64,000 nt of DNA from Mesorhizobium sp. M2A.F.Ca.ET.046.03.2.1 (GTDB lineage Bacteria; Pseudomonadota; Alphaproteobacteria; Rhizobiales; Rhizobiaceae): assembly GCF_003952425.1 (NCBI RefSeq), contig NZ_CP034449.1, forward strand, positions 1,116,001-1,180,000, given 5' to 3'. A model generated the notes under the pieces. The model was given only the letters and a program-made list of their open reading frames with translations, ran no database searches and was not told the origin of the DNA. A program made the translations under genes and the position numbers. Below are positions 8,875 to 19,202 of the stretch, piece by piece; position 1 is the stretch's first letter; each line of letters opens with the position of its first letter.

Positions 8875-10440
8875 ATGAATGAAACAGCAACCGAATCACG
8901 CAGCAACGCCACCGAATACACTGTGAGCGAGATTTCCGGCGCGCTGAAGCGCACTGTCGAGGACGCCTTCGGTAATGTGCGGGTGCGCGGCGAGATTTCC
9001 GGCTATCGCGGCCCGCATTCGTCCGGCCACGCCTATTTCGCGCTGAAGGACGACCGGGCGCGGATCGATGCCGTGGTCTGGAAGACCACCATGGCGCGGC
9101 TGAAATTCCGCCCCGAGGAAGGCATGGAGGTGATCGCCAGCGGCCGGCTGACGACCTATCCCGGCAAATCCAACTACCAGATCGTCATCGACAATCTTGA
9201 GCCGGCCGGCGCCGGCGCGCTGATGGCGCTGCTCGAAGAGCGCAAGCGCCGGCTGCAGGCCGAAGGCCTGTTCGACGCCGGCCGCAAGCGGCGGCTGCCC
9301 TTCATGCCCAAGGTCATCGGCGTCGTCACCTCGCCGACGGGCTCGGTGATCCGCGACATCATTCATCGCATCAAGGACCGGTTTCCGCTCCATGTGCTGG
9401 TCTGGCCGGTGCGGGTCCAAGGCGAGACGACGGCCAAGGAAGTCACCGCGGCCGTCAACGGCTTCAACGCGCTGACTTGGGACGGACCTATCCGCCAGCC
9501 CGACGTTTTGATCGTGGCGCGCGGCGGCGGCAGCCTCGAAGACCTCTGGGGCTTCAACGACGAAGGGCTGGCACGTGCCGTCGCGGCGTCGTCCATCCCC
9601 GTGATCTCGGCCGTCGGGCACGAGACCGATACGACTCTGATCGACTTCGTCGCCGATAGGCGCGCGCCAACGCCGACGGGCGCGGCCGAGATCGCCGTGC
9701 CGGTCAGGGCGGACCTGGAGGCTACCTTGGCCAGCCTTGGCGCGCGGCTCAATGCCTGCGCTTCGCGGCATCTGGAGCGCAAACGCCAGGCGGTGCGCGC
9801 GGCGGCGCGCGCGCTCCCCTCGCCCGACCAGTTGCTGGCGCTGCCGCGCCGCCGTTTCGACGATGCGACCTGCCGCCTCGGCCGCGGGCTGACGGTGAAT
9901 ATCGAGCGCAAGCGGGCGACGCTGGAGCGGCAAAGGTTGACGCCGGCGACCCTGTCGCGGCGCGTCAACGAGGCCCGCACACTGACCGGCCGCGACATCG
10001 CGCGGGCGCGGGCGGCGTTCTTCGCCATCGTGCGCGAGCGGCGCCAGCGCTTCCAGCGCAATTCGACGCGCCTGTCGCCGGCTCCGATCGCCCGGCGCCA
10101 GAAGCTGCAGGCCGACGCGCTGGCCGGACTGTCGCGCAGGCAGGACCAGGCGCTGGCACGGCGGCTCGACCGGATTCGCGCGGCGCTGACCCAGGCCGAC
10201 CGGCTGCTATCCACTCTTTCGCACAAAGCCGTGCTGGCGCGCGGCTTCGCGCTGGTCAAGGACGCCGACGGCGCCGTCATCAAGCGGGTCGCGGAATTGG
10301 CGCCGGGCGCGGCGCTGCAGCTTGAATTCGCCGACGGCACTGCCGAGGCCATCGCCACCAGCGGCGTCGCGCGGCCGAAGCTGGCCGCGAAGCCGTCCGC
10401 CAAGGCCAGGGAGCCGGGCAATCAGGGCTCGTTGTTCTGA
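8875..10440 (+). CDS. xseA: Exodeoxyribonuclease VII large subunit
   Basis: Large, catalytic subunit of exonuclease VII, which with XseB degrades single-stranded DNA in both directions. The 521-residue protein has an N-terminal OB fold ([19 protein letters not shown]), the catalytic domain with the signatures [30 protein letters not shown] and [20 protein letters not shown], then a long basic, Arg/Ala-rich coiled region and a C-terminal tail ending GNQGSLF, as in other alphaproteobacterial XseA proteins. The ATG at 8875 gives [11 protein letters not shown] before the OB fold. No xseB is present in this window. It is followed by the peptidase gene seven bases after its stop. Confidence 0.95.
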   Translation: MNETATESRSNATEYTVSEISGALKRTVEDAFGNVRVRGEISGYRGPHSSGHAYFALKDDRARIDAVVWKTTMARLKFRPEEGMEVIASGRLTTYPGKSNYQIVIDNLEPAGAGALMALLEERKRRLQAEGLFDAGRKRRLPFMPKVIGVVTSPTGSVIRDIIHRIKDRFPLHVLVWPVRVQGETTAKEVTAAVNGFNALTWDGPIRQPDVLIVARGGGSLEDLWGFNDEGLARAVAASSIPVISAVGHETDTTLIDFVADRRAPTPTGAAEIAVPVRADLEATLASLGARLNACASRHLERKRQAVRAAARALPSPDQLLALPRRRFDDATCRLGRGLTVNIERKRATLERQRLTPATLSRRVNEARTLTGRDIARARAAFFAIVRERRQRFQRNSTRLSPAPIARRQKLQADALAGLSRRQDQALARRLDRIRAALTQADRLLSTLSHKAVLARGFALVKDADGAVIKRVAELAPGAALQLEFADGTAEAIATSGVARPKLAAKPSAKAREPGNQGSLF

Positions 10441-10447
10441 GGACCGC

Positions 10448-11566
10448 ATGAGCAGTCACGACCCGCATCTTCGCACGCCTTCCGGCAAGCCGCGCCTGCG
10501 CTCCTTCGGCATCGCGCTCGACGGCACGCCAGGCCGTTTCAACGCCATCACCGACGTTCCAGGCGTGTCGGTGGGCTACACGACGCTGATTTCCGGCGAT
10601 GGTCCGCTGCGTGTCGGCAACGGACCGGTGCGCACCGGCGTCACCGCGATCCTGCCAAGGCCGGTTCAGGAACTCGCGACGCCGGTTTTCGCCGGCGTGT
10701 TCAGCCAGAACGGCAATGGCGAGCTGACAGGAACGCATATCATCGAGGAGACCGGCGCCTTCAACTTCCCGGTCACCATCACCAACACGCATTCCTGCGG
10801 CGTCACCCGCGACGCCACGCTGCGCTGGATGCACAAGGTGCTGCCAGCCGCGCTCGACACAGGCTGGGGCCTGCCGGTGGCGGCCGAGACCTATGACGGC
10901 TTCCTCAACGACATCAATGGCCATCATGTGAGCGTGGAGCATGTCGTCGCCGCGCTCGACAGGGCCGGCGGCGGCGCCATCGAGGAAGGCAGCGTCGGCG
11001 GCGGCACCGGGATGATCACCTTCGGCTTCAAGGCCGGATCAGGCACCGCCTCGCGCATCGTCGAATGGCAAGACAAGCGCTACACGCTGGGTGTCTTCGT
11101 GCAGTCGAATTTCGGCAAGAGGCACAATTTCACCATTCGCGGCCGGCGCATCGGGCAGGAGCTTGTCGACCCGGCGATCCGCGAGGCGACGGCGCGCGCC
11201 GAAAAGGGTTCGATCATCGCCGTGGTCGCCACCGACGCCCCGTTCCTACCGCATCAGATGAAGCGGCTCGCCCGGCGCGTGCCGCTCGGCATCGCCATGA
11301 CCGGCGGCTATGGCTACCACAGTTCGGGCGATATCTTTCTGGCGTTCTCGACCGCCAATCCGGAGGCGGCGCTTGGCGCTTCCGGGCGCATCGGACGCGC
11401 GGAGTTCATCCCCGATGTCGACATCGATCCGTTCTTCGACGCGGTCGTGCAAGGCGTCGAGGAGGCGATCCTCAACGCGCTCACCGCCAATGAGGACATG
11501 ACGGGACGCGACGGCAATTTCGTGCCGGCGCTGCCGAAGGACTGGCTAAAGGAGAAATTCGGCTAA
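10448..11566 (+). CDS. P1-family (DmpA-type) aminopeptidase
   Basis: A 372-residue member of the peptidase family S58/P1, N-terminal nucleophile enzymes related to DmpA (L-aminopeptidase/D-amidase) that mature by self-cleavage. Visible family features: the opening segment ITDVPGVSVGYTTL, the ITNTHSCGVTRDA loop, the EGSVGGGTGMITFGFK segment and the signature HSSGDIFLAFSTAN near the C-terminus. The physiological substrate is unknown. ATG 10448 follows a GAGGACC ribosome site immediately after xseA, so the two are probably co-transcribed. The long version starting inside xseA is out of frame with it and is not needed. Confidence 0.9.
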   Translation: MSSHDPHLRTPSGKPRLRSFGIALDGTPGRFNAITDVPGVSVGYTTLISGDGPLRVGNGPVRTGVTAILPRPVQELATPVFAGVFSQNGNGELTGTHIIEETGAFNFPVTITNTHSCGVTRDATLRWMHKVLPAALDTGWGLPVAAETYDGFLNDINGHHVSVEHVVAALDRAGGGAIEEGSVGGGTGMITFGFKAGSGTASRIVEWQDKRYTLGVFVQSNFGKRHNFTIRGRRIGQELVDPAIREATARAEKGSIIAVVATDAPFLPHQMKRLARRVPLGIAMTGGYGYHSSGDIFLAFSTANPEAALGASGRIGRAEFIPDVDIDPFFDAVVQGVEEAILNALTANEDMTGRDGNFVPALPKDWLKEKFG

Positions 11567-11596
11567 GAAATACCGTCTGCCCGCGCCGGCACGTTT

Positions 11597-11848
11597 TCAC
11601 TCCGCCGGCTTGTCGGGCCTTGCTTCGCTGTTGCCCTCTTCGGCGGCCTCCTCGAGGCGCGACGCGATCAGTTCCTGGATGTCGCCGACCTCTTCCTGGA
11701 TGTCCTCGAGCAGAATGCCTGCCTCGGCGGCTTTGGCGCAGCACTCCTTGGCGAGAGTCTCGGCCTGCTCGATCTGGATCGGCGAATGCTGGCATTGGAC
11801 TTTCTCGCCAATCCATCCGCGCAAGAACTCGATCGCATGTTCACTCAT
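11597..11848 (-). CDS. DUF768 family protein
   Basis: An acidic 83-residue protein that fits DUF768, a family found mainly in Mesorhizobium and relatives: start MSEHAIEFLRGWIGE, then AETLAKECCAKAAEAGILLEDIQEEVGDI. The start at 11848 is chosen at the conserved MSxxA opening rather than the longer ORF start. No membrane segment or signal peptide is seen and the function is unknown. It converges with the upstream peptidase gene. Confidence 0.8.
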   Translation of the reverse strand: MSEHAIEFLRGWIGEKVQCQHSPIQIEQAETLAKECCAKAAEAGILLEDIQEEVGDIQELIASRLEEAAEEGNSEARPDKPAE

Positions 11849-11946
11849 ACTGCTTCTTCCCTGGCGGCAAAGCCGGTTGGTAGCCATGAACGTCCGCACC
11901 CTGCAAAGGATGCATGCGCTATTCGAACCGAGTCGCCCCCGACCGG

Positions 11947-11988
11947 CAAGACATCTTGGCCATGAGACAAGACATCTTGGCCATGAGA
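11947..11988. repeat. Two perfect tandem copies of a 21-bp unit
   Basis: A 21-base unit (core GACATCTTGGCCATGAGA) is repeated twice head to tail without mismatch in the DUF768 promoter side region. The 11849-12373 interval otherwise shows no convincing gene. Confidence 0.8.
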
Positions 11989-12373
11989 CGCAGAGCCGCA
12001 GGAATGGAAGGGTTCGAGGTGCACGTTCAGATCATTGAGAATGATGGAATGATGGGCCGGGATCGACAGAAGGCCGTCGTCGTTGTTTTTACTTGCCTTT
12101 TTCTAATTTCGACAGCGCATTTGCATCACAAACCGTATCGCGGCTTCCCGGTCAACGCTGCCCCGGCCCGAGCCGGAGCAGGCGCTATATAGTGACATCC
12201 TCTTGCAATGTCGACTCGGGGCTCCGCCGTCCGGGCGGCTACCTCCCCAAAAGGTTGGTTCGACGGTCCTCAGATGCGTCAGCATGCCAGCGCTGGCGTG
12301 TTCGGAGTCGCGCGCCAGCAACACATCCAGGACGAGTTGGTGCTCGCTGGAGACTGAGAGCGAAACCTAAGGA

Positions 12374-13774
12374 TTATTTTGACGTGAACGGCCCGGAAAG
12401 ATGATGGTTACGCAGCAAGGTAGAGAGCCGGTTCGCGGCTTCGGCGAAAACCTCGCCCTCCGAAGAGAGCAACGCCTCCCGCTCTTGCACGGATGCAGCC
12501 AGGAGACGCTCCCAGAATCCGGCCACCACAGCGCCCGCACCGGCCAAGTCGGCGGCAACCGCCTGGTCCGCGGCGAGTGCCGCGAGGTGCCGGGGCGTAA
12601 TGCCGCCGATACCGGGAGGGACTTTCGCACCCATATCGACGAAACCCGGAGGCAACGAGCCTTTCAGATTGGTGACGTGACGCTCGGTGATGACCGCGTG
12701 GATCTGGTCGACCGCCTGCTTGGCGCCGGCGACGCGAGAGGGATGATCGGTGTCGGCCGCGGCATGCGGGAGGAGCTCCAGACGCGGGCCATAGGCTTCG
12801 ACCAGTTTGAGATAGGGCAGCATTGGTCCTGAAAGCTTGCCGCCGTTCTTGAACAGGTCCGCATCGATCGCCGCATGGGAAACGCGCCCTGACGCCAGCG
12901 CGCGCTCCAGCGCTGCAACATCGACCAGCTCGCCGCGATCATAGTTGATAAGCACGGCGCCGTGATTGAGGAGGGAGAGGACTTCATCTCCGATCAGTCC
13001 GGCATTGGCGTATCGTTGCGCGCCGGGATCGAAAGCACCGAGGCCAAGGTGGACTGAAAGAGCGTCGGCGCCGCGCGCCGCGTCTTCCATGGTCGCGGCG
13101 TAGTCGAAGCCTTCCAGCTCGATCCATTTTTGGTGACGGGGCCGCGCATGAATGGCGACCCGCATGCCGAAGGCCTGGCCGAGCCTGGCGAATTCCCGGC
13201 CGATATTGCCATAGCCGATCACCGCCAGTCTTTTGCCTTCGAGCTTCTCGGTCGGGTAATGGCGCAGGTCCTTTCCCGTATCGAACTGCCCGCCGGCAAC
13301 GAGGGCGTTGAGCTTGTCAACTGGAAGGTCAGGCCTGACTTTCAGCAGCGCCTTCATGGCCATCTGCGCGGTGGCGCGGCTGTTGATGCCGGGCGTGTTC
13401 ATCAGCGGCGCTTCGCCGCCTTCGCCGCTGCCGCCGCCCCAGGATGCCGAGCCCATATTGCCGGTGCCGGCGCCGATGCGCACCCCGCCGAGCCGGAATC
13501 TGGTCTCGGCCGGAATGAACGTCGCGGCGGCGATGACGGCGTCGTAGCGGCCGTCGCCGGCCTCGGCCAGCAATTCGTCGCGCGTGCTCAATTGCGGCTG
13601 GTAGAAGAAATGCAGCTTGCCGGGGTCAAGCGCGCCGGCCTTGGCGATGCCTGTCTGGTGGAACACGCCCCCCTTGGCCTCGATGTAGGCCTTGACCTCG
13701 CTATGGTCGGGATTGCCATCGGCCCCAAACCGGAGGCCGACAAAATCGCAGATCAGAATATTGGCCGATGTCAT
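12374..13774 (-). CDS. D-isomer specific 2-hydroxyacid dehydrogenase family protein
   Basis: A 466-residue NAD(P)-dependent oxidoreductase of the D-2-hydroxyacid dehydrogenase class, acting in the cytoplasm. The Rossmann signature AVIGYGNIGREFARLG lies near residue 190, the catalytic Arg region is LINYDRGELVD, and a histidine occurs in ELLPHAAADTD. It is longer than the usual ~320 residues because of an N-terminal extension and a C-terminal tail of about 90 residues after the substrate domain, so it belongs to an unusual subgroup and the substrate cannot be named. It lies downstream of the ABC transporter and PfpI genes on the same strand, after a gap of about 430 bp, and may belong to the same catabolic function. 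Confidence 0.82.
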   Translation of the reverse strand: MTSANILICDFVGLRFGADGNPDHSEVKAYIEAKGGVFHQTGIAKAGALDPGKLHFFYQPQLSTRDELLAEAGDGRYDAVIAAATFIPAETRFRLGGVRIGAGTGNMGSASWGGGSGEGGEAPLMNTPGINSRATAQMAMKALLKVRPDLPVDKLNALVAGGQFDTGKDLRHYPTEKLEGKRLAVIGYGNIGREFARLGQAFGMRVAIHARPRHQKWIELEGFDYAATMEDAARGADALSVHLGLGAFDPGAQRYANAGLIGDEVLSLLNHGAVLINYDRGELVDVAALERALASGRVSHAAIDADLFKNGGKLSGPMLPYLKLVEAYGPRLELLPHAAADTDHPSRVAGAKQAVDQIHAVITERHVTNLKGSLPPGFVDMGAKVPPGIGGITPRHLAALAADQAVAADLAGAGAVVAGFWERLLAASVQEREALLSSEGEVFAEAANRLSTLLRNHHLSGPFTSK

Positions 13775-14096
13775 GAGGCGTCGTTTCCCTGCAACTGTCT
13801 CCAGCTACTCCAATCCGGAGTTCGATGGACCGCGCGAAGCGGCATATCCGGGTCGCAAGCGAGAGATTTGCTGCAGGTGTCTAGAATCTGTCGGCTCTGA
13901 ACGACGACGGGTCAAGCATCGATTTGGTTGGCCGGAAGGCTGGCCAGATTCCAGGGTTCGATATTCCCGGTTCCGCTGCTGTCGAAGAATGGTCATTCTT
14001 CGACAGATGAAGGATTGCAATCGTTGGGCACTTGGAGCGGCGAACCTTCCATCCAGAACCGGCCACCCGCTCCAAGTCTTTCTGCATCCCGCCGGA

Positions 14097-14200
14097 TCCT
14101 AAAGCGCGTCGCGATCTTTCAGATTCGCTCCGTGCGCTTTAGGTTTTTGATTTGCGCATGTCTATATCCCGAAACCGGTTCCCACTTTCGGGAGACATGC
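14097..14200. repeat. Rhizobial palindromic intergenic repeats, copy 2
   Basis: Two adjacent inverted repeats: CCTAAAGCGC...GTGCGCTTTAGG (about 14097-14143), and GCATGTCT...AGACATGC with an inner CCCGAAA/TTTCGGG pair (14156-14200). The second is related to the element at 5336-5381. On the minus strand they follow the pfpI-like gene and may end its transcript. The rest of 13775-14096 shows no gene. Confidence 0.7.
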
Positions 14201-14201
14201 T

Positions 14202-14794
14202 TTACCCGTGCCGGATTTCCGTGCCGAGCACTTTCAGGCATTCCCGGATGAAGGCGGCGAGAGCCGTCCAGCCCTTGGCCGAAACCATCGTGCCGTCGAC
14301 ATAAGCCTCCGTCGGAGACAGGTCGATATAGGTGCCGCCGGCGAGCGTCACTTCCGGCTCGCAGGCCGCCAGCGCACCGACCTTCTTGCCGCGTACGACG
14401 CCATCGACCGCGATCAGGATCTGCACGCCGTGGCAGATGGTGAAGATCGGTTCTTCGTTTCGTGGAAATGACGCACCATCGCCTGAATGCGCTTGTCGGT
14501 GCGGATGTATTCCGGTCCGCGGCCGCCGGCGCAATAGACGGCGTCGTACTGATCGAGCTGCTTCTCCGCGTCGGCGAACGTCTTGTTGATCAGCGCATAG
14601 TGGCCGAGCTTCTCGGTATAGGTCTGGTCGCCCTCGAAATCGTGCAGCGAGGTCTTGATTACGTCGCCGGCATTCTTGTCGGGGCAAACGACGTGCACGG
14701 TGTGACCGACGGCTTCCATAGCCTGCTGATAGACAAAGATTTCGTATTCCTCGGTGAACTCACCGGTCAGCATCAGTATTTTCTTGGCTGGCAT
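14202..14794 (-). pseudogene. DJ-1/PfpI family protein, disrupted by one frameshift
   Basis: A protein of about 197 residues of the DJ-1/PfpI class I glutamine-amidotransferase-like superfamily, read in two frames. The N-terminal part (14794 down to about 14460) begins MPAKKILMLTGEFTEEYEIF and runs through AVYCAGGRGPEYI. The C-terminal part begins with PIFTICHGVQILIAVDG, which carries the family nucleophile cysteine in ICHG, and ends at 14202. The switch falls near 14450-14460, where one extra A in a short A-run would restore HETKKPIFTICHG. Both halves are well conserved, so this is either a recent mutation or a base-calling error. It follows the ABC-transporter binding protein gene on the same strand. 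Confidence 0.8.
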
Positions 14795-14869
14795 GACTTG
14801 TCCTTTCGATTTTGGGAATGCCAAGGCGCTGCCGCGCCCTGGCTGTCGCAAAGTTCGGTTTGCCGATTG

Positions 14870-15820
14870 TCAGAAGGGAGAATCCGGGAAGTAGTATTCC
14901 TTGGCATTGGCCTGGGTGATCAGCGGCGCATCGAGCTTGACGTGGCCGCGAACGGGGGCCTGGCCGATCAGATTGGCCACAGTCATGTAGACGGCCGTCT
15001 TGATCATCGAAGGCGGATAAGGCGTCTCGACGGGCGTCACGGCGTCACCGTCGATCACCTTCTTGACGATGTCCTTCATGCCGTTGCCGCCAAGCGCCAG
15101 CTTGATGTCGGTGCGGCCCGACTGCTTGACCGCCTCGAGCACGCCGAGAAGCATGTCGTCGTCATTGGCCCAGACGGCATCGATATGCGGATATTTGGCG
15201 AGGTAGTCCTGCATCAGCTTGAACGCCTCGTCGCTGTTCCAATGGGCGTATTGGATGTCGAGCACCTTGATGCCGGTGCCCTTGATCGTGTCCTGGAAAC
15301 CTTTGATGCGCTCGTCGTCGATCACGGTCGGGATGCCGCGCAGCACGACCACGTCGCCCTTGCCGCCGAGCTTGTCGATCATGAACTTCGCGGTGTTGGC
15401 GCCGACCGCGATGTTGTCGCCGGCCAGGTACAGGTCCTGGATCGAGGCATCGGTCAGGCCGCGGTCGACGACGGTGATGAAGGTGCCCATGTCCTTGATC
15501 GCCTTGACCGGCTGGGTCAGCTCCTCCGAGGTGTAGGGCAGGATGACCAGCGCATCGAGCTTGCGGCTGGCTGAAAGGTCCTCCAGCGCGCTGACCTGAT
15601 CGGCCGCGGACGGCGAGGTCTTCACCACCACCTCGACATCGGGAAAGGCCGCGTTGATTTCCTTGGCGGCGGCCTGGGCGTGATAGACCACGCCAGCCGT
15701 CCAGCCATGGTCCGCCGCCGGGATTGACACGGCGACCACCTTCTTGTCGGCCGCCAGCGCCTGGCCGGCGACCACCAACGCGCCGACGGCCACGGCCGCA
15801 AACCATTTTCTACTGAACAT
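14870..15820 (-). CDS. Sugar ABC transporter substrate-binding protein (RbsB-like)
   Basis: A 316-residue periplasmic binding protein of the ribose/galactose type (Peripla_BP_4). The signal peptide MFSRKWFAAVAVGALVVAGQALA is followed by the mature start ADKKVVAVSIPAADHGWTAG. The two-lobed fold is suggested by the motifs QVSALEDLSASRKLDALVIL and WANDDDMLLGVLEAVKQSG. The start at 15820 is set by the signal peptide. It is the third gene of a gntR-ATPase-permease-binding protein order on the minus strand. The sugar or polyol bound cannot be deduced; the neighbouring alcohol and aldehyde dehydrogenases suggest a polyol or sugar-derived compound. Confidence 0.9.
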   Translation of the reverse strand: MFSRKWFAAVAVGALVVAGQALAADKKVVAVSIPAADHGWTAGVVYHAQAAAKEINAAFPDVEVVVKTSPSAADQVSALEDLSASRKLDALVILPYTSEELTQPVKAIKDMGTFITVVDRGLTDASIQDLYLAGDNIAVGANTAKFMIDKLGGKGDVVVLRGIPTVIDDERIKGFQDTIKGTGIKVLDIQYAHWNSDEAFKLMQDYLAKYPHIDAVWANDDDMLLGVLEAVKQSGRTDIKLALGGNGMKDIVKKVIDGDAVTPVETPYPPSMIKTAVYMTVANLIGQAPVRGHVKLDAPLITQANAKEYYFPDSPF

Positions 15821-15881
15821 TACAAACCTCCCAGAGATGAGGACCAATCAAACACAGGCATCCGCCCGGTCCCGAGACGGA

Positions 15882-16873
15882 TTATTTGGAGAAGCGCTGC
15901 ACGAGCATGGCGATGATGATGATGACGCCCTGAACCGCGGCGACGAGGTATTCGGAAACGAAGTCGGAGAGCACCATCAGGTTGGCGATCAGTTCCAGGA
16001 TCACCGCGCCGGCGATCGTGCCCCAGATGCGCCCCTTGCCGCCGCGAAGCGCGGTTCCGCCGATGACGACGGCGGTGAGGACCTGCAGCTCCCAGAGCTG
16101 TCCTGTGGTGGGTGTGGCGGCGCCGAGCCGGGGCACATAGCAGATGGCCGCGATGGCGACGCAGGCTCCCTGGATGACATAGGCAATGGTGCGCGTCTTG
16201 ATGACCGAGATGCCGGAGTAGCGCGCCACGTCCTCGTTGGCGCCAACGGCGGCGCATCTGCGGCCATATTTGGTCTTGTAGGGACAAAGGCGCCAAGCAC
16301 CGCGACGATCGCGGAGATCAGGATAGGAATTGGGATCCCGCCCAGGGTTCCGAAATAGACCGGCCGGTATGCCTCGCGCAGCGACTTGTCGATCGGGATC
16401 GTGCCGCCGTTGGTCATGTAGGTGATAAGCGCCCGGAAGATGCCCATGGTGCCGAGCGTGGCGATGAACGGCTCGATCTTGCCCACGGTGACGATGACGC
16501 CATTCGCCAGGCCGCACAGCAGCCCCGTCACGACCGCGATCGCCATTCCAGCCGGAATGGCCCAGAGGCCGAGGCTCGGCGCCATCATGTTCATGAACAT
16601 GATGGTGATGCCGGCAATGAAAGCCACCATCGAGCCCACGGACAGGTCCAGGCCGCCCGACGAGATGACGAATGTCGCGCCAACGGCGATGATGGCGACA
16701 TAGGCGCTGCGCGTGATCACGTTGCTGAGGTTCGTTGCGGACAGGAAGTCGGGATTGACCAGGAATCCCAGCGCAAGCAGCGCCGCAAGCGCAAGGAACG
16801 GGCCGGCGTCGGCCCATGAGAATTGGTATTGCCGCTCGCTTCGCGCCGGCGCGGACTGGGTAAGCGCTGTCAC
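15882..16873 (-). pseudogene. Sugar ABC transporter permease (RbsC-like), one frameshift
   Basis: An inner-membrane permease of the RbsC family of about 330 residues in two frames. Frame one (16873 to about 16285) covers MTALTQSAPARSERQYQF through several membrane helices (GGLDLSVGSMVAFIAGITI is the family signature) to VLGAFV. The reading then continues in another frame with KTKYGRRCAAVGANEDVARY, a conserved cytoplasmic-loop motif, to the stop at 15882. One added C in the CCC at about 16279-16283 would restore FVPYKTKYGR. The GTG start at 16873 overlaps the ATPase stop (GTGA). If the shift is real, the transporter has lost its channel; a sequencing error is equally possible. Confidence 0.85.
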
Positions 16874-18444
16874 TTTGTTCCTCCCTGGGCGACGTGCGCA
16901 CGCGAGCTGGTTGCCAGCAGCGCGATGTTGCTCTCGGTCATCGTTTCGCCCGAGACTTCGCCGCTGATCCTGCCCTCGCGCATGACGATGACGCGGTCAC
17001 AGATGCCCACCAGTTCCTGCATCTCCGAGGAAATGACGATGCAGGCTTTGCCCTGCCTCACGAGATCCTGGATGAAGCCGTAGATCTGCGCCTTGTTGGC
17101 GATGTCGATGCCGCGGGTCGGCTCGTCGATGATGACGACGGACGGATCGCTCAGGAGCACCTTGGCGAGCAGAAGCTTCTGCTGATTGCCGCCGGAGAGC
17201 TGCCCGGCCCGCGCGCCAAGGCTCTTCAGGCGAATGTCGTAGCTGGAGATTGCCTGCGCCAAGGCCCGCGCTTCGCGATCGCGTCTTACGATGAGACCGG
17301 GATGGAAGCTGGCGAGGGCGGACAGAGTGAGGTTCGGCCCGAGACGCTCCTGCAGGAGCAGGCCCTTGCCCTTGCGGTCCTCGGTCAGATAACCGATGCC
17401 GGCTTCTATGGCTTCGCGCTGGGAGCGTATCCGAACCGGAGCGCCGTTGAGTTCGACCGTAGCGATTCCCGGCCGGAGTCCGAGCATTCCTTCGAACAGC
17501 TCCGTTCGCCCGGCGCCGATCATTCCGGCGAAGCCCAGAATCTCGCCTTTGTGCACGGTGAACGACACGTCCTCGACGAAGCCTGGAACCACGGCGTTGC
17601 GGACGCTCAGCATCGGCTCGTTTGTCCGCGTCACCTGCTTTTGGGGATAAAGCGCGTTGAGCTCGCGGCCCACCATCAGCCGCGCCATGTCGATCTGCGT
17701 CAGTGTATGGCCCGGATAGGTGCCAACCAATTTGCCGTCGCGCAGGACGCTGACCTTGTCGGCCAGCCGCTGCACCTCGTCGAGCCGGTGGCTGATATAG
17801 AGGACCGCGATGCCGCGTGCCTTGAGTTCGAAGATGATGGTGAGGAGACGCTCGACTTCTCCCCCCGTCAGCACGGCTGTCGGCTCATCGAAGATGACCA
17901 CCCGATGCTCGTCGAGCAAGGCACGGGCTATCTGCACCAGTTGGCGATCCGCCAACGAGATGTCGCGCACGAGAGACGTGGCCGAGACCTCGCAGCCCAG
18001 CTCCGCGAGCTTTGCCGCAGCGAGGCGGCGCATGCGCGCATCATCGACAAGGCCACCCTTGGTGAGCTCGCGGCCGAGGAAAAGATTGTCGGTGACGCTC
18101 AGCGCATCGGCGAGCAGGATCTCCTGATGCACCAGGGCGATGCCGGCGGCCTGAGCCTGGTCCGGCCTGCTGAAGCGCACCCGGTGCCCCGCCATGGACA
18201 ACGTGCCTTCGGTCGGCTCGATGTAACCGGACAGCAGCCGCATGAATGTCGACTTACCGGCGCCGTTCTCGCCGATGATCGCATGGATCTCGCCGGGCTG
18301 GATGTCGAGCGTGACATCCGACAGCACGGTGACGGCGCCGTACTGCTTGGACAGCCCCTCGGCGCACAGCACCGCGGGGCCAACCGGAAGGCCGGCTGCG
18401 GGCGCAACAGCGCTATCTCCGTCGATGCGGGCGGCAATGGACAT
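16870..18444 (-). CDS. Sugar ABC transporter ATP-binding protein (RbsA-like)
   Basis: A 524-residue duplicated ABC ATPase of the RbsA/MglA type. The first half has Walker A GENGAGKST, an LADRQLVQIARALL signature region and Walker B VVIFDEPTA. The second half has the degenerate Walker A GMIGAGRTE typical of these proteins, the signature LSGGNQQKLLLAKVLL and Walker B VVIIDEPTRGID. It energises import through the adjacent permease. The start MSIAARIDGD at 18444 lies nine bases past the gntR stop, and its stop overlaps the permease start, so the genes form one operon. Confidence 0.94.
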   Translation of the reverse strand: MSIAARIDGDSAVAPAAGLPVGPAVLCAEGLSKQYGAVTVLSDVTLDIQPGEIHAIIGENGAGKSTFMRLLSGYIEPTEGTLSMAGHRVRFSRPDQAQAAGIALVHQEILLADALSVTDNLFLGRELTKGGLVDDARMRRLAAAKLAELGCEVSATSLVRDISLADRQLVQIARALLDEHRVVIFDEPTAVLTGGEVERLLTIIFELKARGIAVLYISHRLDEVQRLADKVSVLRDGKLVGTYPGHTLTQIDMARLMVGRELNALYPQKQVTRTNEPMLSVRNAVVPGFVEDVSFTVHKGEILGFAGMIGAGRTELFEGMLGLRPGIATVELNGAPVRIRSQREAIEAGIGYLTEDRKGKGLLLQERLGPNLTLSALASFHPGLIVRRDREARALAQAISSYDIRLKSLGARAGQLSGGNQQKLLLAKVLLSDPSVVIIDEPTRGIDIANKAQIYGFIQDLVRQGKACIVISSEMQELVGICDRVIVMREGRISGEVSGETMTESNIALLATSSRAHVAQGGTK

Positions 18445-18452
18445 GGGAGCGG

Positions 18453-19151
18453 TTACTCGAAGGCGGGCAGGAGGCGGTCCCGCGAATTCTCAATGTGCAC
18501 GTGCATCGCCTTCTCGGCGGCATGCGCGTCGCCGGCCGCGAAAGCAGCGAGAATCGCCTCGTGCTCATCCAGCGCTTCTTCGGTGACGCGCGAGTGGTAC
18601 ATCAGGCGGAAAATGTGGAAATGCGTATGCTGGTGGTTCAGCGTCTCGCGGATGAGCTCGTTCTGCGCGAACTCCATGATCTTGTCGTGGAAGATCGCGT
18701 CCTGCCGCGCGAAATTGGAATAGCGCAGGCGCTCGTCCTTCCCCACCCGCCGCGCCATCACGCCCGCCGCTTCCTGCAACACCGCGAGGCGCTCTTCGTC
18801 CAGCGCTGCCGTAGCCTTGGCGGCGGCAGCGGGCTCCAACAGAAGGCGCAGCTCGTAAAGCTCGTCAAACCGGCGCCGGGTGATTTGCGGGGCGGCGCGA
18901 TAGCCGATCAGGTGGGTTTTGACCACCAGGCCCTCCCCCTCCAACCGCCCGAGCGCTTCGCGGATGGGCGTGTGTGAAACGTCGAATTCCCTGACGAGGT
19001 TGTCGACGGTGATGCGCGATCCCGGCGGAATCTTCAGCGACATCAATTGCGCGAAGATTGCTTCGTAAACATCGCCCGCCAAGCTGTTGGCGCGCTGGAT
19101 GCGGCCGCTTGAGCGAGCTTCGGTTTCAACCGTCAGGTCGGGATTTTCCAT
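18453..19151 (-). CDS. GntR-family (FadR/FCD subgroup) regulator
   Basis: A 232-residue regulator. The N-terminal winged helix-turn-helix covers about residues 22-88 (YEAIFAQLMSLKIPPGSRI ... EFDVSHTPIREALGRLEGEGLV), followed by an alpha-helical FCD ligand domain. It is the first gene of the ABC transporter operon and stands divergent to the iron alcohol dehydrogenase operon, 224 bp away, so it probably controls both. A palindrome suited to a dimeric GntR protein lies in that interval. The effector is probably the transported compound or a catabolite of it (inference). Confidence 0.92.
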   Translation of the reverse strand: MENPDLTVETEARSSGRIQRANSLAGDVYEAIFAQLMSLKIPPGSRITVDNLVREFDVSHTPIREALGRLEGEGLVVKTHLIGYRAAPQITRRRFDELYELRLLLEPAAAAKATAALDEERLAVLQEAAGVMARRVGKDERLRYSNFARQDAIFHDKIMEFAQNELIRETLNHQHTHFHIFRLMYHSRVTEEALDEHEAILAAFAAGDAHAAEKAMHVHIENSRDRLLPAFE

Positions 19152-19202
19152 CGGTTACCTCTTGACAGGAGCAAGGCCTAACATGATGCTCCGGCCAATT
19201 CA

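Noticed and set aside
12093..12404. 103-codon ORF before the 2-hydroxyacid dehydrogenase end
   Set aside because: No ribosome site, no family signature; Arg/Ser-rich composition typical of random GC-rich frames.
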